From: Nymphaea colorata
Lineage: Eukaryota; Streptophyta; Magnoliopsida; Nymphaeales; Nymphaeaceae
Direction: 5' to 3'
DNA: 64,000 nt
Assembly: GCF_008831285.2 (NCBI RefSeq)
Contig: NC_045146.1
Span: 20,599,289-20,663,288, forward strand
Below are positions 1 to 11,987 of this stretch, in pieces. The notes below the pieces were generated by a model. It saw only the letters and a list, made by a program, of their open reading frames with translations. It was not told the origin of the DNA and did not search any database. Made by a program: the position numbers and the translations under genes. Positions within the stretch are counted from its first letter, which is position 1, and each line of letters opens with the position of its first letter.

Positions 1-1889
1 TAAATTGATAGATCTGCTCTTGCCCATATCCAGCTTTCACATTAACAAGGTTCTGACACCGTCTTCTATTTGCATTTCTTCAGAGACTTGTCAGCCTTTC
101 TCATTTGAATACACATGCTCCCTCTCCTTCTCTCTCAATCTCTCTCTTTACATGATCGGATATGAAGCTTGGAGGGGAGGCCTTTCCAAATCACATTGTT
201 TGTTTATTGTAATTAATTTCAATCAAATCCGATCATATAAATGGATCTGCAGTAATTCTTTCAGATGAATTTATCACGGTTCTTTTAGCTGAGGTTGATG
301 TCAAATCATTGAAATTCAATTGTTTGTCAAAACAGCAAAAAGCACGTCCATTTAAGAAGAAAAAAAAGTTAAAGGTAGCGCTATAAGAAGTTGAGTATGA
401 TTAAGCTATCTGTACATTTCAATTTGGTACAGAAAATGAAGAACTATGAATTTTATTAGAAAATTAAGGGTATAAGGCTACGAAGGTAAAATTGCGAAAG
501 GATCCGTCTCTCTCAATCTATCTGGTTCGGGATCAAACAAAAAAAAAAAAAATCAGAAACGAAATGCAAAAGTGCGGATGGCTACCTCACCGTCTCACAT
601 GCACACCATTTCATGGACTCGCCTCTCTCTCTCTCTCTCTCTGGAAAGTGCAATTCACTAAAAGGAGTAAAGTCATAGAAAGAAGTGCCACTATGAAAAA
701 GTTGATGGCTTTATACAATGACGGCAAGTGGAGAGATGCATGTGTGTGTCTCTTGCCTTGGACGATACTTGAATGCACAATTATTAGCATTCACCTCTCT
801 CTCTCTCTTTCAGGGAAGGAGAAGATAATTGTTTGCGGTGATTATAATCATTTCTTACCACCAAATTGAATAAGAGAAAGGAAAACACATTGATTGCAAC
901 GCCCAGTTGTCGTGTTCTGATTCTAAGGACAACCTTCAAACCCAATGAAGACAGCAACGAGGTACAGATTCTTAATCCGGGAACTTAGATTTGGTGATCT
1001 TGCCGACTTAATTATGCCGAATAGAATAATTGGATTGGTCATACTGAGGGTGGTAAATCTGCGCCACTTTATATCTCAGAGCCTGCATAACATCCTCCCC
1101 ACTCCAGGAAAAAGGAAAAAAACGAAACCAGCGAGAGGCAGTCAATGTCGACCAGTAAGAATGATCTTTTCCCCTTTCATGGTGCTATTTGTAGATTAGT
1201 TAACTGTGGTAACATATGCAACAATGACCGGCAGTGATGGCCGAATGTAAGCTTATAATTGCAGTTGGTTTTGCAGATAATTGCACAATTTTTACAACTT
1301 TCACTACCTGAACACGTGAACACCGACAGAGCCTTGCGTTTGTACAGGGAAAGGGGGAGAGAGAGAGAGAGATTACACAGTAAACATTAGATGCATTGTC
1401 CCTACCTCACCGTTTCCTTCAATAGCATCAATATCCACGTTCCGAATTTCCATTCAACATATCTAGATGTCTTCTGAAGAATAAAAGAATCCACTAAATT
1501 TTTGACAGAAGATAAAGGAACTCACATAGGATTCCTTAGCCACCGTTGCTATATGAAAATAAACATTGCGAGGTGGAAGGGAAGTGCTCGTAAAAAATAC
1601 GGTAAAGTCAAATTCCCCGCATTTATATCCAACTAATTCTCAGGAGAAGGAAGAACGGAAGCACATGGGCCTCGCAATTGAAAAGAAGAGGAAGAACAGT
1701 GTGACAAAAAGAACCAAGTAACAGGAAAAGGGAAAACGAAAAGGGCACTGAAGATTTCGATGGGGATGGCCGCGCTGGTGATGCCCACGGGCGGGGTCCA
1801 ACACTCAGAGTTCGGCTTTTGGGAGTTTGCCATGGCTGCGCAATGAAAAATCGATCTCCCAAGCATTGATAGAAACAGAAGAAAGAGAG
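1..1889. other. 5' intergenic region, no gene seen
   Basis: AT-rich sequence with no family-like open reading frame. It holds short CT runs near 625-643 and 797-812 and a GA run near 1355-1372. The last part (about 1620-1889) is the likely promoter and 5' leader of the coiled-coil gene that follows; a TATA-like stretch lies near 1622-1629. Confidence 0.5.
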
Positions 1890-2894
1890 ATGGGCCACCA
1901 CCAATCGAGCACCCCGGTGAGCCAAAGGAGAGCAATGAAGCCCGATAAGGACTCCTTGAAAAATATCACTTCCCTTCCCAACTGGAAGTTCTACGGCAAC
2001 CCATTTTACCATCACCACCACAGAGACGAAGAAGAGCAAGCACGAGATCTGTCGAGTCCCCACGACCACAGAGCGGCCACCATGGATCCTTCGACCCCCG
2101 ACGAAGCGGCTCGCTCCCAACGTCGAATCAAGGCATTGGAAGAGCAGCAGGTTCGCACCCTCTCTCTGGTCTCGTCCTTGAGATCGGAGCTCGACCTAGC
2201 CAGGACGAGAATCGCGGAGATGAGGTCGGTGGTGAGGGCGCTGCAAGGGGAACTAGAGAGTGAGATCGGGGCAAGAAAGAGGCTAGAGAGCGCGAACAAA
2301 AGCCTTAGCAAGGAGCTCGAGAAGGAAAGGATCAGCAAAGAGGTGGTGGAGGGCGTGTGCGACGAGCTGGCGAGGGAGATAGGGAAGGACAGGGCGGAGG
2401 TAGAGGAGATGAGGAGGGAGTGCGAAAGAGTGAAGGTGGAGGTGGCGGAGGAGCGAAGGATGCTGCGGATCGCGGAGGTGTGGAGGGAGGAGCGGGTGCA
2501 GATGAAGCTGGCCGAGGCGCGGCGCGTTCTGGAGCAGAGGATCTCGGACATCGACCTGAGCCTGTGCCAGAAGAGCGAGCCCCGCGGCGAGGAGAAAAAG
2601 GCCGAGCCACCGGTGTCGGCGTCAGAGGCAGCTTCTGCTACCGGTGGTGGTGGTGGCAGCGGCGGATCGGTTGGTTGGAACAAGCCACACTTGACAGAGA
2701 ATCCTCACATACAAAGGGGGATGAAAGGGTTCGTGGAATTCCCAAGAGTGGTCCGGCAGGCCGGCCCCAAGGGGAGAAGGGTCGGCTCCACCAAAGCCGA
2801 GTGCCAGAAGGCTCTTTTGAGGCAGTACATTCTGAAGCAGCGAGTGCCTGTAGGGTTGAGCGCCAGTGGACCGGAGAATCTGGTCATGGGATGA
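1890..2894 (+). CDS. BRANCHLESS TRICHOME-like coiled-coil protein
   Basis: Single-exon gene of 334 residues if read from the ATG at 1890. The frame stays open upstream to an ATG at 1827, and a third in-frame ATG at 2082 sits in a near-ideal CCACCATGG context, so the start is uncertain. Residues about 70-235 are a continuous heptad-rich coiled coil dominated by E, R, K, L and A. A glycine/serine linker follows, and then near residue 270 comes the motif NPHIQRGMKGFVEFPR, with a basic QKALLRQYILKQR tail. This layout is known from the plant BLT/At5g41620 group; BLT itself links microtubule and actin organisation in branching trichomes. The N-terminal stretch NWKFYGNPFY also looks conserved. Function in this plant is inferred from family only. 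A BLT paralogue rather than the orthologue is possible. An AATAATATAA stretch near 3086 may be the poly(A) signal. Confidence 0.8.
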   Translation: MGHHQSSTPVSQRRAMKPDKDSLKNITSLPNWKFYGNPFYHHHHRDEEEQARDLSSPHDHRAATMDPSTPDEAARSQRRIKALEEQQVRTLSLVSSLRSELDLARTRIAEMRSVVRALQGELESEIGARKRLESANKSLSKELEKERISKEVVEGVCDELAREIGKDRAEVEEMRRECERVKVEVAEERRMLRIAEVWREERVQMKLAEARRVLEQRISDIDLSLCQKSEPRGEEKKAEPPVSASEAASATGGGGGSGGSVGWNKPHLTENPHIQRGMKGFVEFPRVVRQAGPKGRRVGSTKAECQKALLRQYILKQRVPVGLSASGPENLVMG

Positions 2895-4662
2895 CGCAGA
2901 ATTCAATATGTTAGATCTTTCTCTATATACTCCTTTTTTTTTTTCTTCTTTTTTTCCGTTTCCATGATTGTCTTTCTGGGAATCTCCTGCCTTGTACATG
3001 AGCTCTGCACCTCTGTGCACATTGGGGTTCCTGAATAGTGGAGTCTGGGAACTCGAAGAGTTTCATTTTCTTGTATATGTTCAGCAATAATATAATTTTG
3101 TGCTGTTCTCTACTTTTATTGATGCGAAGTCGAGATTTCTCTTTGGCAGATGCACCACTTAAAGGGATCTGTGCTGCTAACGAGAAATAGGGACTGGATG
3201 AGATTTTGGGTTGTTGATTAATCTGACTCTGATTTTTGTTATTGTAACGTAATCTTGGAAAAGAATGAGAAGATTGTTGACAAAATCAGAAAAGAAATAA
3301 TCAGTGAGAACCAAGGAGGAAGGAGCTATCGCCAGTTAATTACAAGAGATAGAGAGTTCGGATGAGAGCACGCTTGACAGCTGAAACACGTCCATGTCTT
3401 GACAATTATGACGGCCAAAGGAAAATCAGAAAGGCTTCAGACCTTGTTGCATGCCAGGAACTGCATATGAAGAATCTGTTGAGGGAAAAAGGAACAGGCC
3501 TGGATACCTCCAGTGCTGGCCAAAGAAGATAATTAGGTCTGGAAGAATTGCCTCCAAGCACTCTTCCTTCCTGTGACATAAAACACATACCTTTCTTGGT
3601 ACTGCTATCACGCAGTAATTATGAAAGCGCACTTTTTTCCCTTCTTTGGTACTGTGGCGTCTCACAGCATTGGCAAGTGGACTTGTTAGATTTGTGGCAT
3701 TATCTCAACTGAAAGTCCAAATTAAAGTGTAAGGACATGGTTTGCAAATTGAAGTGTAAGGACACGGTCTGCAATTGCTTTTGCTGACTTTGGTTTCCTT
3801 TAGAATGGTAGAAGCATGGGTACTTGGAAATTTTCACACGAAATAAATATGCTTGGGACATTACATTTTTCCTGTTACTGTAGACCTGTTGAAAAATAAA
3901 ACTTCTAAGAAGCTCTTGACTGGTAGATGCTAAGGTAGCGTATAAGTTGCACCTGAGGCTAGCTGCATCGGGAGGCATTTTGCATTCACTTAGACAATTG
4001 GGTCCTTTCTGCCGTTTCTTGTAATTGGGGGACACCAACATAGGTTTTTAACTGTAAATAATTTTCCTGTGGCTTGAAGATTTGCTTTCTTAGTTGTCAA
4101 CGTGCAGGCTTGAGGTTTATTTCCTTGTTATGATTAAAAGCAAAGCTACTACCCAGGGGTTTCAATGCTTAAAACTATATGTGAAGATGACTTTAAAGCA
4201 AAAGTGAACACTTTAAACCTGACGTTCTTCACACTATGATCATCTGACTTTGAGATTTTTACAGGGAAATGAATTTGGCTGCTCTGTCAGAGGTGCTCTC
4301 TCTCTTTCCGTTCTGCTTTATCGAGTTCCCCCAGAGTGCAATTTGAGAGGGCCATTAACATAGTTGTATAATTAACTCCGGCATTCACATTGCAATACCA
4401 TTCTTGCAAAGATTTGTTTGAGCCGCAAATCTTCTCAATTGTCATCAACTGCTTGTATTTGCAGGTACCTATGGTCCTGCAACTGCATATCAGTCATTGT
4501 CCAATAAAACCAATCTTATTTAATATTTATTTTGAAGAGTGCCATATGAGTTACACTGAAAGGGCACCCCTTTAGGGACTTTATATACCACAAACATCCA
4601 ATGAAAGATCAGCTGGACCTTACAAGTATTTAATCACAATGCACGAACAAATCCAGTCTCAA
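2895..4662. other. Intergenic, 3' regions of two facing genes
   Basis: Contains the 3' UTR of the coiled-coil gene and, at its right end, that of the oxidase gene on the other strand. Short minus-strand frames near 3406-3665 and 3700-4041 match no family I recognise. I see no other gene. Confidence 0.4.
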
Positions 4663-7600
4663 TTAGGACAACTTCCTGCACACTCTTGCATCTGTATAAA
4701 CCTTGCCTGGGCGGCAGAAGTATCCCTTATTAGGTGCACAATGCACATCCTCTGAGCATATACACAACCCTTCCAGGGCACACCCTTCCCTGACAATGGT
4801 AACATTTCCTTGGATACCAAGTACCTGATATGTCCATTCACTGGAGAACAAGCCCAGAGGATCGTACGCATCTTTCACCTTCAAGAACTCTTTAGCGTTA
4901 GCGTATTTCTTCATCACACCATCAAATGCAATGTTTCTGTTCTTCCCCCAGTGAGGGAGCGCGCCATATTTGAACAACGCCATCTGCTCTATCTCCTCGA
5001 GCACGTCCTCGTGCAGCCTAGGCGTCAAGGGATCCTTAGCTCTGTAGTAGGTGATGTCGAAGTCGATCCCATCTTCTTGCTTCCCCAAGTAGGCGCTCGA
5101 GGCCTTGACATAGCGCATCAGTATGCCATTATAGAGCTCAACGCCGCACAGGGACTCGGGAGCCAAGTCTCTGAGCTTCTTCACATCGGATATAAATTCA
5201 CCAACCTTGGATACACCAATGCTAAATGTTGTCTGGTGAAAGAATTCGCCATGAATTCTTGGATCCCAAGCACATGCCGAGAGAAGGCCGTCATTTGGGC
5301 TGTCAAGACAGGAACCAGAAGCCTGAAGGCGATTGTGGAATCCAACCACTGGGTAGCCAGTGAAGAGCAGTCCATCATTGGTCAAGCCATAAGCACCCGC
5401 CAGCAGTGTGGAAGTCAATAGCTTGGATGAAACACACTTGCCATCAGAATTCTGTGTGACCTCTAGGGCTTCCTCTGCAATTAATGGAGTTGAATGATGA
5501 TAGAAAGTTAGCTTCTTTCAAATCCAAAATTCCGTTTCTCCTCGGTTCGAATTAAGCACATTGCACATCAGAATTGAACCATAGGCCGGCTCAACTTCAG
5601 ACCTGGACGATATTAGTTCAAGTACAGGCGTAACTTGCTAAACTCGACAGTATAAAATGGGGGAACTGAAGAAGATGAAAACTCTTTGAAGCACCAAAAC
5701 TTAATTGTCATGACGCAGCAGAATTCAGTCAGCTGAGGTGGGGTCGATCGTGAAGATAAGTTAGTGGACTTCAGCCTTTGGAGGTGTCGCTTCTCTTACC
5801 TGCAATTCTAGTTAACCCCACCGCTATGGTGGGTGTGGAGCGGAAGGGTATGAAGTCCATGCGTCCGTCCCCCGACGCGTGGACGGAGGTCCGGTCGTCC
5901 ACCCGATAGACCGCCTTCTTCTGTCCCGGGTACCACGTTATGTCCCCAAACTCGTGCTGCCCACCGAAGGCCACCGCAGTCCCATCCAGGTCCGAGTCGT
6001 CCCTCACCACCATCGTGACCGACCTCTTGAACATCGGTTCCAGCTTCAGCGTCACCTAAAAAATCAGTCAACCAGTCGCAGAGAGGGGTGTTAATCCTAA
6101 ACTGTCACTAGCTTTGACAATGATGAAGAACACCATTGGCTTTTGGATGTCGTCAGACTGCACCACTGTTTTACGCCGTTTGGTGAAAAAATGTCTCCCT
6201 CTAAAGTATTAATCCTAAACTATGACTAGCTTAATTTCGCATTAATGTAATGACAAACTAAAAATACCCTCAGTAATGGCGGATCATAGGTTCATTAGTT
6301 TGCATTAGCCATTTTAACAACATCCAATAATATCAATACGTGATTAATTTTATGCCAATTAACTAGTTTTTATTAGTATGTAAACGAATTCTTTTCCTTG
6401 TTAATGCTAGGAATGTATTCAAAGGAAACCAAATGGTATTAACAAGGTAAACTTTTCATGTTATCGTAGAGAGTAAAATGATGAGTTTTTACTGTTTTAA
6501 CAATTTATTTGACTAGAACAATCTTACGGATCTCTTGGATTAATCATTAAGAAAAAGAGTGTTGTTGATGCAAAAAAAGTTATATCTACCTTTTATTATA
6601 TCCAAATTAACGGTCGGTGCGGCTTTCAAATCTCCCAAATGACTAATGTACTTGTCCTCTTTTGGTGGAGAATGTCCTTCAATGTCACTAATTCAGCGGT
6701 CACTCTCCCTTTCTATTTATAAACGGATGCCACAGAGTCTTTCAAAGTAGCAACTCTTGTCTCTGAAGTAACTACAGTTGCTGAGGGAGACGTGGATTTT
6801 CATAAACGAAACCATGTCCATGGTTCAGGACCTCAAAACCACAAGAATGGAAATCCAAAAATTTAAAACATGTGACATAAGTTTTAATAGACTAAAAAAT
6901 CAATAAGGTCAAGTATTTTTAGTTTATAAAATTCGATTTACACATCCAAATAATTATGTTTTATATTCATGCATTTTTACATGTTCGGATTATATATATA
7001 TATATATATATATACTAGTATTTCTGGATTTACATTATCTATATTTATGATTATAATGGAAGATAACCAAAAAGAATTTCATCAACTTACATTGATATAT
7101 TATCAGTTGGTCAAGCGATATATGTGTGTGTAGGTATCATAAAACATGTAGGCTAAGTAAATACAGTAACCACGTAAATTGATTACCAGTTATCACATCA
7201 ACTTAATTATATATATGTATATATATATCTTCACTATTTAATATGGGAAAAGAAGAGAAATATACAAATTTTAGAAAATAAAAACATTGATGCGTTAGAA
7301 ATGGTAGCAATGGTCCTTTTAGTAATGCATTCCTTTTGGGCATCTTTAACATGAAAGTTCACAAAAAGTATAAAATGCAATTACGGCATTATTTTGATTG
7401 AAGGATCTGACAAACTTTTGGCGTGAAGTAAACGGTAAGCTGGGGAAATTAAAGTCGTGTAAAACGAGCAAAAGTATTGATGCTTCATGAGGTGATCTAT
7501 ATGAATATTAGCAGAACAAGGAGTTAATGACTCGCATAATTATTTTCCTTCTTCCGGGGGGGGTGGGCGTGTCTCTGTGAACATTCTCCCCACTAGAATT

Positions 7601-9063
7601 TTCTCGCGTTGGTAAGTTACCATGTCGTTCCTTTGTGACAAGAGGTACTTCGAGATGTGTTTTTATAAATATTTTGTATTTTAAATTTCCATTTTCAAAT
7701 TAATTTATATATTTGATTTTTTTAAAGTAAAAAATAATGCGATACAAGCTCATGACACACGCCTATTCAGATAATTTTGACATTGTGTTTTTTCCGAAAA
7801 ATACATATTTCCATTAACATTAATTCTAGAAGGGCGACATCTTAAAGTTCAAATTAGGCCCTGAAAAGAAGAGCCTTGGACTCATAAACATCTAATTTAT
7901 TTCAGCAGCGGTGACAAGCACCAACCTGTGCCAATGGATCGCCGCCTCCATTTTTCTCTCTCGAGTATAGCTCAAAAGGGTGGAAATATTGCAAAAGAAA
8001 AGAAGAAGAAGGGCTGGTTTGGACGAACCCAAACCCGGTTAATTAGCAACAGTAACTTGGTTTGTATGGCGTGCTTCAAAGTTTATAGAAAACGAGTTTC
8101 GAATGAAAATGAAAAAGCTGGGCGCCACCAAGTTTTTCAGACAAAAAAACAAGTCGACTTTCAAAGAGTTTTTCTCTCAAGTTCAACAAGTTTAGAATTT
8201 TAGTGGTCATGTCAGCAATTAAGAAGCCAACACGGAAAAAAAAAAATTATAAGTTGTTAAATAAGTAGATTTTGGGACAACTTCTTGTCGTCGTTCTAAG
8301 AAGAGAAGATGCTGTCACTGACTCCGATACCGGCTGATAAAGAAATCAGATTTACGTACGTGAAGAGCACAGGGGAGGCACCAAATCAAACCTGTGAGAT
8401 GACTCCAAGCACTCCCAACGAGACTTTGGCAGCATCCATCTCTGGGTCGCCGGCCATGAGCGACCGAACTGCTGCGTACCCGTTCTCGGCCGAGGCAGGC
8501 GTCACCATCCTCATCCCCACAACGTAGTCATGCACAGCACTGCCATTCCCCCAGAGGGAGCTGCCGTGGGCGCCCGTTCCCAGCAGGCCGCCGATGGTGA
8601 GCCCCAACCAGTATGGAGCGTAAGGCAGCGCCAGACCCGCCCTGGCCGCCTCGCCTATGATATCCTTCAGCGTGGCGCCACTCTCGACCGTAATGGTCAT
8701 GGCAGACGAGTCCACGCCGATGGTGTGGTTCAGATTGTTGGTGCTGATGATGAGGCCTGAGGTGCCGCCGGGACAGACCAACTTGGGGATGCTGTGGGAG
8801 TAGCGCGTCGCCACCTTCATCTTCTGCCTCTTCAGCGTCGCCCTAGCCACCAGCGCCAGCAGCTCCTGCTCCGACGCAGGATACGCCACCTCCAGCCCCG
8901 AGCAGACCGATCTGTCCGGGAACGTGGCGTAGGCATTCGTGACAGTGCATTCCCCGCCTGAAGCCGCGGTCGAGCACGTCACCACGGGGCCCGGAGGACT
9001 GCCTGTAGAGGTGTGAAAAGCAAAGGCCACAACCAGGAGCTTTATAACGAAGGCTGCCATCAT
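4663..9063 (-). CDS. GULLO: L-gulonolactone oxidase-like FAD enzyme, three exons
   Basis: Exons on the minus strand are 9063-8392, 6055-5800 and 5474-4663, with GT-AG introns of 2336 and 325 bp. Joined they encode 579 residues in one frame, the usual length for plant GULLO proteins. Residues 1-22 form a hydrophobic secretion signal. An FAD-binding PCMH-type domain follows (about 47-225), with the motifs [16 protein letters not shown] and [20 protein letters not shown] typical of this plant group. The C-terminal D-arabinono-lactone-oxidase domain carries the HWGKNR motif near 484-489. The protein ends in a cysteine-rich tail with about eight Cys in the last 50 residues, as in other GULLO members. 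Family members oxidise aldonolactones, and some Arabidopsis ones act on L-gulono-1,4-lactone towards ascorbate. The signal peptide suggests an apoplastic or secretory location. All junctions preserve phase, so the gene looks intact. The specific substrate is not deducible. Confidence 0.93.
6056..8391 (-). other. Large first intron of the GULLO-like gene
   Basis: AT-rich intron of 2336 bp with a (TA)n run near 6990-7013 and a second near 7207-7230. A 24-bp direct repeat with two mismatches (starting TTAATCCTAAACT) occurs near 6090 and 6207. A short plus-strand frame at 7928-8203 shows no family features. I see no gene inside the intron. Confidence 0.6.
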
Positions 9064-9238
9064 GAAGTTCCGTCCTACGCAGACGACGGCAACTGTGTCA
9101 AACAGTAAAAGGTAGCCCGATAGGCCTCTTTTTGTTTATTTTCTGGCAGCGGATAGGCCTAGAGCTATAAAGAAGATGGTTCTAACAAACAGTAAAAGGC
9201 GACGGATATTTGTGTAAGGCGACGGATTTTGTGTACCT

Positions 9239-9645
9239 GTGCGACCATTTATATACATACATCAGGGCCGAGGGAGGGGGCGCCCGCCGTGGCCCCATCT
9301 TAATTAATTGAAAAAAAAATTATATTATAAAAATTAAAATAATTAAAAATTTAGTTGAGTAATATATTTTTTAGATTTTTGGTTCTATGTTAATAAATTG
9401 GTTGGATAGTGTGATGTGTTTGAAAAAAGAATCTTGATTTTGCCCTGCATGCATACATTACCAGTGACGGCGACGTTTTCAGTTCCACCTTTGTTGGCTG
9501 GTTGCTTCGTGCTCGGTTTGCTTGGAGGAGTGACGTTGCGACCATTTACATACATACACCAATGACCGCAACCTTTTCAGTGCCACCCTTGTTCGCCGGT
9601 TGCTTCGTGCTCGGTTTGCTTGGTCGTGAAAGAGGAGTGACGTTG
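9239..9645. repeat. Tandem duplication upstream of GULLO, first copy split by an insert
   Basis: Two copies of a unit of about 107 bp. Copy 2 runs 9538-9645. Copy 1 is split into 9239-9265 and about 9463-9537. Both share GCGACCATTT, CATACATACA and the core GGTTGCTTCGTGCTCGGTTT. The roughly 190-bp insert in copy 1 begins with a GC-rich stretch near 9266 and continues AT-rich to about 9455. It is flanked by similar CATACATCAG and CATACATTACCAG sequences, which may be an eroded target duplication. The unit lies 180-580 bp upstream of the GULLO start codon, so it is probably in its promoter. Confidence 0.7.
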
Positions 9646-10630
9646 GGATGAGTGGTCGGCCGAGCCGCCGCCTTCAAGCAAATTGAAAAACAAGGAAATT
9701 AAGAGGAGCGAGACAGGGACAAGGTAGGCCTACATCTGCATACAATTTACGAAGATGTGGACGCGATCAGTCGACGCGCTTTTCTTCCTTGGATTGGGCT
9801 GCTGATCATGTCATGTCATGTGTAGTGTCGGGGAAAGGACTAAAATTTCATGCCACGTGAGTGAGTACTTACATGTACTGCTTTTACTTTCTAGGTCGGT
9901 CGGGATCGATCTCACGAGAAGGGAAACACGCTCGTTCGATCTGGTTGGAAGGAGACGGGTGTTGTTCTGTAAGTTCTTTACATGGTTAAACAGAGCGAAT
10001 TAAGTTTGGAAACTGCATCCCACCGTCCTTACTGTTGAGCAAGGCTTGGTTGGTAAGAAGCCAATTCCAGGTCGTCGGTGGCAGAGAAAACTGAACATTC
10101 GGGGCCGTAATGGCGGTCAAGAATGCGTTTGCCGAAGCATTTGGATCCATGATCTCGTTCATGCCGGTTAACGGAGCCGGCATGGACCCCGAAACGATCA
10201 CTACATGCTAGCTCCTGAGAAAAATCCAGCTACGCCATGACAGAGTTCACGTGGGTCTGCTACTCAGTGTTCATTGAATCATTGCTCGTGCAAGAGAAAT
10301 GGATCGTTTCTTCCGAATGATGATAGATCCACTAGACGCACCATACATCTAAAACGCACCATACATCTAAAGGGTTCGTTTTGTAAAACGACATTCTTTT
10401 TTCCTTTAAAAATGAGTAGTAAATCCTAAGAAGATTCCCATCATAAAATCTTTTGTCATCGTTCTTAGCTACGGGGCGTGACAGTTGCCAACCAAATGCA
10501 GATAAAGGGCAGTTAGGGGACGAGGTCATGACCGGAGCAAGTTCCAAGAGACAATACAGGCCTTACCTTTCCCTGGAAGGAACGCTTAAATTACTCATGC
10601 ATGTCGCTTGTATAATAAAGTACACTGTGC
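9646..10630. other. Intergenic, no gene recognised
   Basis: A minus-strand frame at 9986-10201 (71 codons) has protein-like composition but matches no family I can name. A CACCATACATCTAAA stretch is present as an immediate direct duplication near 10337-10370. Confidence 0.35.
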
Positions 10631-11043
10631 CCCAAGTTTCAAAACTGGACAACTGCAAACGGCAAAGACCCAAACAGGTCACCGAACCCTCTCTAAGTAC
10701 AAGATGATTAGGTGCAACAATGATGGCATAGATTGTCATGTAGATACAGTGAAATTCAATGGTTTTTAATCTCTCCCAAGTTTCAAAACACAGGTCACTG
10801 GAGTCCTGGACCTTGTCCAAGTACAAGATGATTACGTAATCGCAACAATGATGGCCTAAATTGCCAGCAATGAGATTCAATGGGTTTCAATCTCCCCCAA
10901 GTTTCACAACTGGATAATTGCAAACGGCGAAGACCCATATAGGTCACTGGATCCTGTCCAATACAAGATGATTACCTAGTTGTGCAACAATGATGGCCTA
11001 GATTGCTAGGTAGATACAGTGAGATTCAATGGGTTTCAATCTC
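10631..11043. repeat. Three-copy tandem repeat, unit about 120-149 bp
   Basis: Copies at 10631-10774, 10775-10895 and 10896-11043. Each starts CCCAAGTTTCA and contains GATGATTA, GCAACAATGATGGC and GATTCAATGGGTTTCAATCTC-like segments. Copy 2 lacks an internal segment of about 27 bp that copies 1 and 3 share (CTGGAYAAYTGCAAACGG). The frames running through it are repeat-derived and not genes. Confidence 0.85.
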
Positions 11044-11519
11044 CCCAGGAAGATGGCCAACGCAAACCCGAGAGTAAAGTATCTCTGAATCACCGTTTGC
11101 TCCTTTTGGTATAGAGTGAAGATTTTGGAATGAAAATTATTGTTTTAGAATTTTTGAAAGATTTTTTTATTCTAGGATTGATCCACAACTTCTTAATCAA
11201 AATCCGACCCTTAGAGGTCCAATTTTAATTCCGGAATCAAAATTCCCGATGGATTTCTCCCTCGTGCACGACGCTTTCTCCTTCGCGCCCGAAGAAACAC
11301 CTCTTCCCAGTGCTTTCTTTCTTCGTCATCCGCCCGTTAACAATGCAGTGCAATACGGCTACCATCTTCAGCCTACCGTCGACAGCAGGTATGCCCCTTT
11401 TCTGTCTTCCTTGCTCTTTCTCTCTCTCCCTCCTCTGATGGGAGGTTGCATCTTCCCCGTCCTCTCTCTATCTTCCCTGCCCTCGCTCTGTCTATCCTTA
11501 ATAGGTTGAGCCAAAGAGA
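11044..11519. other. AT-rich segment and an unassigned open frame
   Basis: 11100-11245 is AT-rich with internal inverted GGAATT/AATTCC-like pieces, as in MITE remnants. The plus-strand frame 11249-11509 starts MDFSLVHDAFSFAPEE and has a possible splice donor (AGCAG/GTATGC) near 11390. It could be a first exon or a gene fragment, but I recognise no family. Confidence 0.25.
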
Positions 11520-11800
11520 CAGAAAAATCACTATACAGCAACAGAATTTAAGTGGTTCTGCTTAGATGTCTACATCCACGGTAGAAGAAGGAGGAGCTCT
11601 GTTATTTTTCATTCATTTTCGTTCAGGGTACACTTGGTCTTTATAAGGGATTACAATATAATAGGAAGCATTCCTTAGTCGTCCGTTGATGCAACAGTAC
11701 AAGAGAGACGAGGAAGGCAGGTTGGAGCCTTTCTAAAATTTTATTACCTTAGATAACTCCAACGTTCTTCTTCAACAGTTCTTGATCTCCTCCAATTTGC
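11520..11800. mobile_element. LTR-like fragment of a retrotransposon
   Basis: The stretch with AATTTAAGTGGTTCTGC, CTACATCCACGGTAGAAG and, further on, TTTATAAGGGATTACAATA resembles a sequence block common in LTRs of plant Ty1/copia elements (AGTGGTTCGGC followed by CCTACATCCAC). No partner LTR or internal domain is visible next to it, so it is a solo or truncated piece. Exact ends are not defined. Confidence 0.4.
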
Positions 11801-11987
11801 GTGACAATCCCTTCCTTTGATCCTCAACAGGAGGTGTTCATCTTCCTTGTCCCCTAGGTTAGTTTCTAATCCAAAAGAACCCTCTTGGCCCCTCCTCTAC
11901 TCTCGATTCCTTATCCTATGTGTTGTTCTCAACTGTTTCTTTTTTTTTTTTTCCTGTTTTATAATTGCTAGGTCTGAGTATTATGGA

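Noticed and set aside
1502-1525. TTGACAGAAGATAAAGG resembles microRNA156/157.
   Set aside because: The match covers only the first 13 bases, and no complementary arm lies nearby, so no precursor hairpin can form.
2012-2683. Minus-strand open frame of 223 codons.
   Set aside because: It is the antisense shadow of the GC-rich coiled-coil gene; composition is low-complexity serine-rich.
4810-5421. Plus-strand open frame of 203 codons.
   Set aside because: It lies antisense to exon 3 of the GULLO-like gene and has no domain.
9430-9453. AGAATCTTGATTTTGCCCTGC resembles microRNA172.
   Set aside because: It has extra bases in the middle, lies in the insert of the GULLO promoter and has no complementary arm.
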